From: Actinomycetota bacterium
Lineage (GTDB): Bacteria > Actinomycetota > Actinomycetes > Nanopelagicales > Nanopelagicaceae
Direction of reading: 5' to 3'
Assembly: GCA_947465365.1 (NCBI GenBank)
Contig: CANIAV010000016.1
Span: 1-11,320 of the forward strand
DNA: 11,320 nucleotides
This document shows, in pieces, positions 1 to 6,964 of this stretch (its first letter is position 1; every line of letters starts with the position of its first letter). The translations under genes were made by a program, and so were the position numbers. Under the pieces are notes generated by a model that saw only the letters and a program-made list of their open reading frames with translations, made no database searches and was not told the DNA's origin.

Positions 1-225
1 AATCTCTTCATCTCGGTCATCTACTTCTCGATACAACGCAAGTAAATCTTTAGGGTCAAACTCATAAAAAGTAGGTGAATGTGCGGCATTTACCATTGGC
101 TTTAAACGTTCAGCTTTACCTGAACCCACCGGCCCCAAAATAACGCCACAACATTCATCAGGATATTCAGCGCGAGATTGTTCAACGATTACATCAACAA
201 AGGCGCGTGAGATAGTTAGTGACAT
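1..225 (-). CDS. mec: Mec-type JAMM/MPN metallopeptidase (CysO-cysteine peptidase), N-terminal part
   Basis: The reading frame is open for 75 codons from an ATG at 225 to the left edge, so the C-terminal half is missing. The first residues, MSLTISRAFVDVIVEQSRAE, are followed by a PDECCGVILG motif (residues 22-31), which carries the glutamate of JAMM/MPN+ peptidases, and then by NAAHSPTFYEFDP. From memory this closely follows the start of Mycobacterium tuberculosis Mec (Rv1334), which releases cysteine from the C terminus of the sulfur carrier CysO. The zinc-binding H-x-H motif would lie beyond the window. A GGAG site sits 5 nt before the ATG. The gene follows the DUF2017 gene after a 27-bp gap, as in the actinobacterial clpS-DUF2017-mec block, so cysO and cysM homologues may lie further left. 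The family is well supported; the exact substrate is inferred from context. Confidence 0.85.
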   Translation of the reverse strand, partial: MSLTISRAFVDVIVEQSRAEYPDECCGVILGPVGSGKAERLKPMVNAAHSPTFYEFDPKDLLALYREVDDRDEEI

Positions 226-237
226 AAGAGCTCCATC

Positions 238-267
238 TTAGCTTTCATCCATCTAGCTTTCATCCAT
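238..267 (-). repeat. 15-bp tandem duplication spanning the DUF2017 stop codon
   Basis: On the minus strand the 15-mer ATGGATGAAAGCTAG is followed directly by ATGGATGAAAGCTAA. The units match at 14 of 15 positions and differ only in the last base. Each unit reads Met-Asp-Glu-Ser-stop in the DUF2017 frame, so the stop is present twice: TAG at 255-253 and TAA at 240-238. Slipped-strand duplication of the gene's last five codons is the simplest explanation. Confidence 0.85.
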
Positions 268-807
268 AAGGGCTTCTATCAAACCTTCTTGCAACCAACC
301 CAACCAGCCATAAACAATATAAACCCCGCGCAGCGGATCATCTGGTGCCAACAGTTCTAACTCATCTTGAGTTCGCTCTTGCACATTTAATCGAACACCT
401 AAGGCCAAACGAATATCGTTTACTGCGCCCAGCCAAGCATTTGCTCCATCGTGATCTAAATCGATAATTCCATCTGCAGCGCTCTTTAAATACATCCGCA
501 TCGCCATGGCATGGGCTTGTTTTTTATTACGCAAAGTAGATTCGGTATAGCGACGAAATTCGGCAGAGTCTGCTTGATCTTGATAAGCATTGGGAAGCAA
601 GCGATGCAGAACTTCATCCTCCGGCGGGGAATCATGCGAAGTTATTCCAACCATTGCTGCAAGTGGATCTTCATGGCCGTGATCAATACGTTCGGCTAAT
701 AGTTCAATAATTTGTTCTGCTAAATTAATTAGAATCTCTCGTTCATTTTCGGCGAATTCGGCGATATATGAATTACTGCCGTGGCGCTTAAAGCCCTCTG
801 ATGTCAT
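253..807 (-). CDS. DUF2017 family protein
   Basis: This is a 184-residue cytoplasmic protein with no signal peptide or membrane segment. It resembles the actinobacterial DUF2017 family; M. tuberculosis Rv1332, next to clpS (Rv1331), is the comparable gene. The recognisable stretch is around residues 60-92, with [20 protein letters not shown] and then a basic TESTLRNKK segment. The rest is rich in Glu, Asp, Leu and Ala and probably mostly helical. No catalytic motif can be seen and the molecular function is unknown. The ATG overlaps the clpS stop as ATGA (807-804), so translation is probably coupled to clpS. Some databases label homologues as transcriptional regulators, but I see no DNA-binding motif. 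The C terminus ends in a codon block that is duplicated just past the stop. Confidence 0.85.
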   Translation of the reverse strand: MTSEGFKRHGSNSYIAEFAENEREILINLAEQIIELLAERIDHGHEDPLAAMVGITSHDSPPEDEVLHRLLPNAYQDQADSAEFRRYTESTLRNKKQAHAMAMRMYLKSAADGIIDLDHDGANAWLGAVNDIRLALGVRLNVQERTQDELELLAPDDPLRGVYIVYGWLGWLQEGLIEALMDES

Positions 808-1100
808 AGCGCTTGATCACCTCGCTGCAGTGTTGCCCAGAGGCCATACTCGTGCAGCCGGGCCACATCATGTTCCATCTCTTCACGGCTGCCGGTTGAG
901 ACAACAGCCTTACCTTCAGTATGAACCTTCATCATTAACTCATGCGCTTTCGCTTTAGAAAAACCAAAGAGCTCCATTAATACATAAGTTACATACGTCA
1001 TCAGATTTACTGGATCATCCCAAACGATGGTGACCCATGGAGTATCGCCAGAGAAGATCGCGCGGATCTCCTCTTCGATCTTGGTATCAGTCTTAACCAT
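804..1100 (-). CDS. clpS: ATP-dependent Clp protease adaptor ClpS
   Basis: This 98-residue protein is the ClpS adaptor that delivers substrates with N-degron (destabilising N-terminal) residues to a Clp AAA+ unfoldase, ClpC or ClpA type. The diagnostic stretch is [20 protein letters not shown] (residues 20-39), where WDD corresponds to the N-degron pocket region (NDD in E. coli). It is followed by VHTEGKAVV with the pocket histidine at residue 60, then the C-terminal [20 protein letters not shown]. The length is normal for the family. I chose ATG 1100 because it overlaps the stop of the upstream glycosidase as TGATG and leaves a normal N-terminal extension. An in-frame ATG at 1142 would add 14 residues unlike ClpS. 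The Shine-Dalgarno-like AGG is very close to the ATG, so translation probably depends on coupling. Confidence 0.93.
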   Translation of the reverse strand: MVKTDTKIEEEIRAIFSGDTPWVTIVWDDPVNLMTYVTYVLMELFGFSKAKAHELMMKVHTEGKAVVSTGSREEMEHDVARLHEYGLWATLQRGDQAL

Positions 1101-2887
1101 CACCTGATAATGATAGAGAACTCTGGCGCAGCTACTTGCCACCAGATTGAATCGCCTTGAACCACGACTTGGTAGCGCACAATTGCTCGGCTTTCGCCTG
1201 CGATAGCGAAGGCGAATCCACCTTGTTCATCTGTTGTTGCAGTCGCGACGCTTTTCCAACCACCGGCTGAGAATTTGAGCAATGAAACAAGAGCACCTGC
1301 GCTACGTGGACGTACTACGCCGGAGATTGCAAAAGGAGCAGCAGATTTCATGGTTCCAGGTGCGCTTAGCGAAATAGTTCTATCGATCTGAATAGTTAAC
1401 TCGTTACTTACAGATTCAGCGCGCTCCCATGTTCCTTCCGTTGTTAATCGCACCGTGGTCGGCTTGCCTAACAAAATTGGTGTTACAAATTTTCCATCAA
1501 CACCTGTATTTACAGTGCCGAGTAAGCGCCAGGTTGTATCGGTCGAACTTTTGCCTTCAATACGAACTGGTATAGATGCAACAGGTGAGTTATCTTCTAA
1601 AGTTAATTGCCCACTTAAATTAATCGCACTGGCATAAAGCGCAGCTGCCTTATCAGAAGTTAGCGCACTTAAAACTTTGGCCGGAGCAATATTTAGCGCA
1701 GTCTGGCGAATTGCTTCCATAGCCAGCGGCTCTTCCATACCGAGCGTCCAAGCAGTTACTCCACCTAATTTGTACTTAGCAACTAGTGCGCTGCGAAGTA
1801 AATAGCTTTGCGCATTCTGATACCAAGCCGTGCGCGTTGCGGTACATGTTGTTGAAAGCCCTGCTGCAGTTGTTCCTTCGTAGGACTTTGTATAAGTAAA
1901 GGTCGCCTCACCTGTCTTTTCATCGTAAACAGGTGTTACTTGATAGCTCGCAGCTAGGGCTGCCGCATCGCGCATCACAAATGTTGCAGCCTTTGCACCA
2001 ACTTTTATCGCGTTAATAAATGGCGCCGGACATACTCCATCGACTTTCGTTACCCAATCTCGCCCGTAACCAGCAAGACCGACATAAACCTTTGACGCCG
2101 GCATTATTGAAGTTGCATATGCAACTGTCTTCTCAGTCCATGTAATTGGGCCGATTGGTCCCACCTTTGCCACCGAATAGTCATAAGTCATAATTCTTAA
2201 GCGATCTATGTGGGGTGCAATCTGTGGCCAGGCGTAGACGGTGTAACCCTTTTGAACTTCAGTTGGGTTGAAGTTATATGGAGATGAAACCGAGAGAAGT
2301 TTATTGTTGGCGTGCAGCAAAGCCGATAGCTCTTTTACAAATGCCACCCACAGTGGTGCGGTCTTGGCCCATGTTGTATTGCCGTCAACAAAGGCGAAGC
2401 CTTCAAAATCTAGATCAATACCATCGTAATTATTCGCCATCACAAAATCGGAAATAGTTTTAGCAGTTTTGGTTCGGTTAGCTTGGCTGGCTAATAAATT
2501 TGCAAGAACTAATTTATCCATGCCATCGGTAATTGTTGGAATAATTTGGAAACCGGCGGCCTGCATCGCCGTAATTGGAGTTGCAATCGGGATGCTGGGA
2601 TTTGCAGGTCCATATAAATCCGTCACAACCGCAGCTTTAGCTTTCCCATCAAATTTCAAGGTATACCAAAATGGCATTACCTCTTTTATTAAATCAGCAT
2701 TATTTAATACCGCCGGAAGCGAAGTCTTCATTGAGTAATAAGGAATCCAGCCAGTCAAAATCTTGCGCGGTTGGTTTGCGCTATTTGCCGGGAGCGCAGT
2801 GGAAATAGTCAATGAACTGGCGATTAACGCCAAGACGATAGTTAAAGCAGTTCTATTTTTTAGGCGATTTACTTTTGATGCCGTCAT
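1100..2887 (-). CDS. Secreted glycoside hydrolase family 18 protein with C-terminal beta-sandwich domains
   Basis: The protein has 595 residues. It starts with a signal peptide: basic KVNRLKNR, a hydrophobic core at residues 13-33, and likely cleavage after Ala34 or Ala37. The GH18 barrel covers roughly residues 40-400. It has the full catalytic motif DGIDLDFE (155-162, acid/base Glu162), MTYDY (233-237) and a closing GGVTAW Trp at 380. Two cysteines, 286 and 348, could form a disulfide. Two Ig- or carboxypeptidase-regulatory-like beta-sandwich segments follow (about 423-502 and 503-595). The catalytic residues are intact, so an active beta-N-acetylglucosaminidase-type hydrolase is expected. 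Whether it acts on chitin, peptidoglycan fragments or another GlcNAc polymer cannot be read from the sequence. ATG 2887 gives a clean signal peptide and lies 35 bp inside the DUF3039 gene; an ATG at 2956 would add 23 residues in front of the signal peptide. The stop overlaps clpS by one base. Confidence 0.88.
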   Translation of the reverse strand: MTASKVNRLKNRTALTIVLALIASSLTISTALPANSANQPRKILTGWIPYYSMKTSLPAVLNNADLIKEVMPFWYTLKFDGKAKAAVVTDLYGPANPSIPIATPITAMQAAGFQIIPTITDGMDKLVLANLLASQANRTKTAKTISDFVMANNYDGIDLDFEGFAFVDGNTTWAKTAPLWVAFVKELSALLHANNKLLSVSSPYNFNPTEVQKGYTVYAWPQIAPHIDRLRIMTYDYSVAKVGPIGPITWTEKTVAYATSIMPASKVYVGLAGYGRDWVTKVDGVCPAPFINAIKVGAKAATFVMRDAAALAASYQVTPVYDEKTGEATFTYTKSYEGTTAAGLSTTCTATRTAWYQNAQSYLLRSALVAKYKLGGVTAWTLGMEEPLAMEAIRQTALNIAPAKVLSALTSDKAAALYASAINLSGQLTLEDNSPVASIPVRIEGKSSTDTTWRLLGTVNTGVDGKFVTPILLGKPTTVRLTTEGTWERAESVSNELTIQIDRTISLSAPGTMKSAAPFAISGVVRPRSAGALVSLLKFSAGGWKSVATATTDEQGGFAFAIAGESRAIVRYQVVVQGDSIWWQVAAPEFSIIIR

Positions 2888-3122
2888 AGATTTCTTTACA
2901 TACTGGACAGATTGGGTATTTCTCGGGATCGCGCGATGGGATCCATTTCTTGCCACAAAGTGCTCGCACCGCTTTGCCAGTCACCGCTGATTCAACGACC
3001 TTTTCCTTCTTTACATAATGGGCAAAGCGATCATGGCCACCATCGTCATCCTGTAATTCTGGGCGGGTAAGTAGGTCGGTATCTCCTTCTAAATCAGGAG
3101 AGTTCTTACGGAAAATACCCAT
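2853..3122 (-). CDS. DUF3039 family zinc-ribbon-like protein
   Basis: This small 89-residue protein is typical of the actinobacterial DUF3039 family. The core HDRFAHYVKKEKVVESAVTG (residues 30-49) is followed by ALCGKKWIPSRDPEKYPICP and VCKEIYDG. His30, His35, Cys56, Cys72 and Cys75 are candidate zinc ligands, with C72-x-x-C75 forming a knuckle. The N terminus is acidic and the last residues are basic (KSKSPKK). The function is unknown. It is the first gene of the leftward operon. Its end overlaps the signal-peptide region of the glycosidase by 35 bp. No good Shine-Dalgarno site precedes the ATG. Instead TATCCT ends 7 nt upstream, which suggests a leaderless mRNA. Confidence 0.9.
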   Translation of the reverse strand: MGIFRKNSPDLEGDTDLLTRPELQDDDGGHDRFAHYVKKEKVVESAVTGKAVRALCGKKWIPSRDPEKYPICPVCKEIYDGIKSKSPKK

Positions 3123-3129
3123 GTCCGAA

Positions 3130-3135
3130 AGGATA
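3130..3135 (-). promoter_or_regulatory. Predicted -10 element for a leaderless DUF3039 operon transcript
   Basis: On the minus strand TATCCT is followed by 7 nt and the ATG at 3122. The hexamer fits TANNNT and matches TATAAT at 4 of 6 positions, and it sits where transcription would begin at or near the A of the start codon. A weak TTCAAA (3157-3152) lies 16 bp upstream as a possible -35. The gap between the two divergent ATGs is only 36 bp, so there is little room for a leader. Confidence 0.5.
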
Positions 3136-3146
3136 GTGGTTGCAGG

Positions 3147-3152
3147 TAGAAT
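3147..3152 (+). promoter_or_regulatory. Predicted -10 element for leaderless argF mRNA
   Basis: TAGAAT (5 of 6 matches to TATAAT) is followed by exactly 6 nt and then ATG at 3159. This is the standard geometry for a leaderless actinobacterial transcript. No convincing -35 is visible 16-18 bp upstream. It lies back to back with the minus-strand TATCCT at 3130-3135. The same TAGAAT-N6-ATG layout occurs before trhO. Confidence 0.55.
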
Positions 3153-3158
3153 TTGAAG

Positions 3159-4097
3159 ATGAAGGACTTGCTACGCACCTCCGATTTATCGCGCGCTGAT
3201 GTCGATTTGCTCCTTGATACTGCCGCCGAATTTGCGAAGAATCCATTGCGCTCTAAAGATGCGCTGGCTCATAAGAGCGTGGCTATTTATATGACCAAAC
3301 CTTCAACTCGCACCAGACTCTCATCTGAGACTGCAGTTGCTCATCTTGGTGGAACACCGATTTTTATCAGAGGCGATGAATTGCAACTTGGTCGTGGCGA
3401 AACGATTGCAGATACTGCAAAGATAATTAGTGGTTACTGCGATGCGCTAATCATTCGCACCTTTGCACAATCTGATGTCGATGAACTCGGCGCAAATGCA
3501 TCTATCCCTATCATCAATGCCCTAACTGATGATGATCACCCAACACAATTATTAGCGGATTGGTTAACAATTCGCGAAACTTTTGGGCGCGATGTATCAG
3601 GACGTAAATTCGTTTATCTCGGCGATGGCAACAATATGTCTCATGCTTGGCTAACTATGGGCGCGATAATGGGCGCACATGTTGTAGCTGCAACTCCATC
3701 CGGCAAGTGGGCGCCAAGTGCTGAAGTTGTAGCAACTGCGCAAGCTATTGCTAAGAAAACTGGCGCCATTATCGAAGTAACCAACGATCCGGAGGCAGCC
3801 TGCAAAGACGCGAGCGCTTTATATACAGATGTTTGGATGTCGATGGGAGATCCCGAGGTCGAGCGCGCGGAGAAGATTAAAGTGCTGGCACCTTTCGCTG
3901 TAACGGATTCTTTGATGGCGCTAACTGCCAGCGATTCCATATTTATGCACTGCCTGCCTGCGCACCGCGGCGAAGAAGTCGCCGCATCTGTGATCGATGG
4001 ACCGAAATCTGTAATTTGGCGCGAGGCATACCACCGCCGTACAACTATTCAGGCGCTTTTGTATCACTTAACCCGAGGAGAACTCGCAGGTAATTAG
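3159..4097 (+). CDS. argF: Ornithine carbamoyltransferase
   Basis: The protein has 312 residues, the usual length for the family. It transfers the carbamoyl group from carbamoyl phosphate to ornithine, giving citrulline for arginine synthesis. Visible motifs in order are STRTR (49-53, carbamoyl-phosphate binding), HPTQ (127-130), GDGNNM (155-160), DVWMSMG (224-230, ornithine loop) and HCLPAHRGEE (264-273, with the ornithine-site cysteine). The DxxSMG plus HCLP pair supports ornithine rather than aspartate as acceptor. The C-terminal helix reads EAYHRRTTIQALL, where most family members have EAENRxHxQKALL, so this end is divergent. No other arginine genes are in the window. An in-frame TTG at 3153 has an AGGT about 5 nt upstream, but ATG 3159 fits the TAGAAT leaderless promoter better. 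A catabolic (arginine deiminase) role is possible but has no context support. Confidence 0.9.
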   Translation: MKDLLRTSDLSRADVDLLLDTAAEFAKNPLRSKDALAHKSVAIYMTKPSTRTRLSSETAVAHLGGTPIFIRGDELQLGRGETIADTAKIISGYCDALIIRTFAQSDVDELGANASIPIINALTDDDHPTQLLADWLTIRETFGRDVSGRKFVYLGDGNNMSHAWLTMGAIMGAHVVAATPSGKWAPSAEVVATAQAIAKKTGAIIEVTNDPEAACKDASALYTDVWMSMGDPEVERAEKIKVLAPFAVTDSLMALTASDSIFMHCLPAHRGEEVAASVIDGPKSVIWREAYHRRTTIQALLYHLTRGELAGN

Positions 4098-4106
4098 ATC
4101 AGCAAG

Positions 4107-4112
4107 TAGGGT
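4107..4112 (+). promoter_or_regulatory. Possible -10 element immediately before pntAA
   Basis: TAGGGT ends 6 nt before the pntAA ATG, in the 21-bp gap after the argF stop. It could drive a leaderless pnt transcript separate from argF read-through. The same bases contain AGG 8 nt before the ATG, which could instead serve as a Shine-Dalgarno site. No -35 is visible. Confidence 0.35.
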
Positions 4113-4118
4113 TCGCCT

Positions 4119-5255
4119 ATGCGAGTAGCCGTCCCATTAGAGCGTAAAGAAGGTGAAAAGCGCGTAGCGCTTGTCCCCGACATCATCAATAAGTTAACCC
4201 GCCTTGGTTATGAAGTTGCTATTGAATCTGGCGCAGGCGATAACTCACAAGGTACTGATGCTGCATATGCCGCTGCCGGTGCCAACGTTGTTAAAGGTGA
4301 TGTCATTGCCAGCGCAGATATCGTTCTTTCGGTTCAACCACTTACGCCAGCACAGATGGCTACCTTGAAAAAGGGCGCTGCAACTATCTCATTTCTTTCT
4401 ACGGTAACTGCCGTTGATTCAATTGAAGCCGCCGTTAAAGCGCAGGTAACTGCCTTCTCACTTGAACTTGTGCCACGTATTTCGCGCGCGCAATCAATGG
4501 ATGCACTTACTTCACAGGCGCTTTGTGCCGGTTATCGCGCAGTCTTAGTTGGCGCTGAAATGTCACCACGTTTCTTCCCGTTGTTGATGACTGCAGCGGG
4601 CACCGTTACACCGGCACAAGTTTTGGTACTTGGTGCAGGTGTTGCTGGTTTGCAAGCCATTGCAACAGCTCGTCGTTTAGGCGCTGTTGTATCGGCCTAC
4701 GATGTTCGTCCATCTTCAGCAGATGAAGTTAAATCAATGGGTGCAACATTTATCGAACTTGAACTGGAATCACTCGAAGGCGCTGGTGGTTATGCGCGCG
4801 AGATGACAGAAGAACGTGCGGCAAAGCAGCGCGAACTATTGACTCCTTACATAGCAAAATCTCACGTGGTTATTACAACCGCTGCAGTTCCGGGTCGCAC
4901 CGCACCACGTTTGATGACACAAGCAATGATTGATGCGATGGAACCCGGCACAGTAATTGTTGACTTGGCAGCTGAAACTGGCGGAAACGTTGAAGGATCA
5001 AAGCCTGGTGAAGTCGTTGTAACTAGCGGTGGAGTTCGAATTTGGGGCGGTAAAGATGTACCGAGCCAACTACCTTTCCACGCATCTAGTTTGTATTCAC
5101 GTAACGTAGTTAACCTACTTACTCTGCTTACAACGCCTGCTAAAGATGGCGCACCAGTTGCGCTAAATCTCGATTTTGCAGATGAAATCATCAACGCAGC
5201 CGCGGTCACACATGCTGGCCAACGTCGCGACCCAAGTGCAGGAGGAGCCAAGTAA
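4119..5255 (+). CDS. pntAA: NAD(P) transhydrogenase subunit alpha part 1 (domain I, NAD(H)-binding)
   Basis: This 378-residue soluble domain I of proton-translocating transhydrogenase binds NAD(H) on the cytoplasmic face. The N terminus RVAVPLERKEGEKRVALVPD is typical of the alanine dehydrogenase/PntAA fold. The RQD loop is intact in PRISRAQSMD (Arg120, Gln125, Asp128, with the same spacing as in Rhodospirillum rubrum). The Rossmann motif GAGVAG (172-177) is followed by an acidic end, AYDVRP (Asp195), that selects NAD(H). The mobile loop is YAREMTEERAAKQRELL (225-241). There are no membrane segments, so this is the split-alpha form with domain II encoded next. The stop and the pntAB start overlap as TAATG. 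A short gap after argF leaves co-transcription with argF open. Confidence 0.96.
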   Translation: MRVAVPLERKEGEKRVALVPDIINKLTRLGYEVAIESGAGDNSQGTDAAYAAAGANVVKGDVIASADIVLSVQPLTPAQMATLKKGAATISFLSTVTAVDSIEAAVKAQVTAFSLELVPRISRAQSMDALTSQALCAGYRAVLVGAEMSPRFFPLLMTAAGTVTPAQVLVLGAGVAGLQAIATARRLGAVVSAYDVRPSSADEVKSMGATFIELELESLEGAGGYAREMTEERAAKQRELLTPYIAKSHVVITTAAVPGRTAPRLMTQAMIDAMEPGTVIVDLAAETGGNVEGSKPGEVVVTSGGVRIWGGKDVPSQLPFHASSLYSRNVVNLLTLLTTPAKDGAPVALNLDFADEIINAAAVTHAGQRRDPSAGGAK

Positions 5256-5548
5256 TGGAACCAATGGCAATTGTTTCGATCTTCGTACTCGCAGTCTTTG
5301 TGGGTTTTGAAGTCGTCTCTAAAGTCTCTTCGACTCTGCACACTCCGCTGATGTCTGGTGCTAACGCAATCCACGGTGTGATTCTGGTCGGCGCAATTAT
5401 CGTTGCTGATCACAGCCATACCAACCTAGAACTTGGTCTTTCACTTGCCGCAATCGTTCTTGCCACAATAAATATGGTCGGTGGCTTTGTGGTTACCGAT
5501 CGTATGCTTGAGATGTTTAAAGGTAAGAAGAAGGGAGCAGATCAATGA
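5255..5548 (+). CDS. pntAB: NAD(P) transhydrogenase subunit alpha part 2 (membrane domain)
   Basis: This 97-residue membrane protein forms the alpha-side part of domain II, the proton channel. About three hydrophobic helices are visible: residues 4-22, 38-51 and 58-78. The tail MLEMFKGKKKG is basic and likely cytoplasmic. The GANAIHGVILVGA segment (residues 35-47) places His40 in the second helix. In transhydrogenases whose beta subunit lacks the channel histidine, a histidine here is thought to replace it, and the beta subunit in this window has Asn at that place. A strong GGAGGA site (5241-5246) sits 8 nt before the ATG, inside the end of pntAA. The end overlaps pntB as ATGA. The length is normal for three-gene systems. 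Confidence 0.95.
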   Translation: MEPMAIVSIFVLAVFVGFEVVSKVSSTLHTPLMSGANAIHGVILVGAIIVADHSHTNLELGLSLAAIVLATINMVGGFVVTDRMLEMFKGKKKGADQ

Positions 5549-6954
5549 GCAGCGCACTTTATGATCTAATCGGGCTAGCTGCCGGTGTCTGTTTTATTCT
5601 CGCCCTTAAAGGCTTATCTCATCCCAAGACTGCACGCCGCGGAAATTTAATCGGAGCGCTTGGCGCAACTGTTGCAACGCTTGTTGTATTTCTCTATGTA
5701 ACTAAACCTGCCGATGGAACTCCTGCACATTCTTTGCCACTTCATAACCTTGGTTGGATCTTGGGCGCAATTGCAGTTGGTTTAGCAATCGGCGTTCCTG
5801 CCGCGCGCAAGGTTCAGATGACCCAGATGCCTCAGCTAGTTGCACTATTTAATGGTGTTGGTGGTGGCGCAGCTGCCCTTGTTGCAATCGTTGAATATTT
5901 GAACTTAGGCGCAGAAGCTACAAAGGCCGAAGTTATCTTTACGGTATTTACAGTTGTTGTCGGCTGCGTTTCTTTCAGCGGATCGATTATTACCTTTATG
6001 AAGCTGCAAGAGTTGATGACGACTCGCCCCGTTGTATTTCCTGGCGGACGCTTTGTAATTGCCGCAACTTTGGCTGCAGTTCTTGGTGTTTCAGGTTGGG
6101 TAGTTGCAGCCCTTGGAACTACACCTCTATTAGTACTTGCTGCACTTTCCTTGTTATTCGGTATCTTGTTCGTTCTGCCGGTTGGTGGCGCAGACGTGCC
6201 GATTGTTATCTCGTTACTTAACGCCTTTACTGGTTTAACAGTTGCAGCGAGCGGTTATGTACTTAACTCAACTCTTCTGATTATCGCCGGAACACTTGTT
6301 GGCGCATCAGGCACAATCTTGACGCGCTTGATGGCAGATGCGATGGGCCGTTCACTCTTTGGCACGCTGTTCGGTGCATTTACTGCAAAGCCACAAGATG
6401 TCGCAGCCGCTGGTGAAGAACGTCCCGTGCGTTCTGGTTCACCAGATGACGTAGCAATTCTTCTTAACTATGCCCGTCGCGTTGTAATTGTTCCTGGCTT
6501 CGGACTTGCCGTTGCACAAGCACAGCACACGGTTCGCGAACTCGCAGATTTGATGATCTCTAAAGGCATCGATGTTGCTTACGGAATTCACCCAGTTGCC
6601 GGTCGCATGCCAGGACATATGAACGTACTTCTTGCCGAAGCCAACGTTCCATATGATCAATTAGCTGAAATGGATGAAGTAAATCCAACTTTCGGACAGA
6701 CCGATGTTGCAATCGTTATCGGTGCAAATGACGTTGTAAATCCTGCAGCCAAGACAACACCTGGTTGCCCAATTTATGGAATGCCAATTTTGGAAGTATC
6801 TAACGCTGCAAATGTCATCTTCTTAAAGCGTTCTATGCGCCCTGGTTTTGCGGGAATTGAGAATGAACTGCTTTATGATCCAAAGACGATGTTGCTCTTT
6901 GGTGATGCCAAGGCATCTTTAACTAAAGTTGTTAGCGCGCTTAAAGCCTTGTAA
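5545..6954 (+). CDS. pntB: NAD(P) transhydrogenase subunit beta
   Basis: This 469-residue subunit combines about eight or nine transmembrane helices (roughly residues 1-285) with the cytoplasmic NADP(H)-binding domain III (about 300-469). Domain III carries VPGFGLAVAQAQ (317-327), YGIHPVAGRMPGHMNVLLAE (346-365), VIGANDVVNPAA (391-402), KRSMRPGFAG (428-437) and LFGDAK (451-456), all close to family consensus. In the membrane part VPVGGAD-type sequence gives Asp217, and GASGTILTRLMADAM (253-267) precedes the hinge. The position matching E. coli beta-His91 appears to be Asn103 in LFNGVGGGAAALV. Together with PntAA and PntAB it couples inward proton flow to hydride transfer from NADH to NADP+. 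A GGGAG site lies 8 nt before the ATG, and the ATGA overlap with pntAB points to coupled translation. Confidence 0.96.
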   Translation: MSSALYDLIGLAAGVCFILALKGLSHPKTARRGNLIGALGATVATLVVFLYVTKPADGTPAHSLPLHNLGWILGAIAVGLAIGVPAARKVQMTQMPQLVALFNGVGGGAAALVAIVEYLNLGAEATKAEVIFTVFTVVVGCVSFSGSIITFMKLQELMTTRPVVFPGGRFVIAATLAAVLGVSGWVVAALGTTPLLVLAALSLLFGILFVLPVGGADVPIVISLLNAFTGLTVAASGYVLNSTLLIIAGTLVGASGTILTRLMADAMGRSLFGTLFGAFTAKPQDVAAAGEERPVRSGSPDDVAILLNYARRVVIVPGFGLAVAQAQHTVRELADLMISKGIDVAYGIHPVAGRMPGHMNVLLAEANVPYDQLAEMDEVNPTFGQTDVAIVIGANDVVNPAAKTTPGCPIYGMPILEVSNAANVIFLKRSMRPGFAGIENELLYDPKTMLLFGDAKASLTKVVSALKAL

Positions 6955-6964
6955 TTAAGCGCTA
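6933..6964. terminator. Stem-loop at the pntB/trhO convergent junction
   Basis: GCGCTTAA (6937-6944) and TTAAGCGC (6955-6962) form a perfect 8-bp stem with a 10-nt loop. An alternative pairing, TAGCGC with GCGCTA plus TTAA with TTAA and a 2-nt bulge, gives 10 bp. It spans both stop codons, with only 7 bp between the genes. There is no T-tract on either strand, so it would be a weak intrinsic terminator at best. It could serve both directions. Confidence 0.35.

Noticed and set aside
1101..1142. ATG at 1142 as the clpS start
   Set aside because: It would add a 14-residue extension unlike ClpS and overlap the GH18 gene by 43 bp. The TGATG coupling at 1100 is more typical.
2888..2956. ATG at 2956 as the GH18 start
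   Set aside because: It would place 23 polar residues before an otherwise textbook signal peptide and lengthen the overlap with DUF3039.
3153..3158. TTG at 3153 as the argF start
   Set aside because: An AGGT 5 nt upstream makes it possible, but the TAGAAT-N6-ATG geometry repeats exactly at trhO and supports ATG 3159. It adds only two residues either way.
3123..3158. An ArgR-type ARG box in the argF/DUF3039 gap
   Set aside because: AATTTGAA-like bases are present, but I cannot find two properly spaced half-sites, and the bases are already explained by the -10 element.
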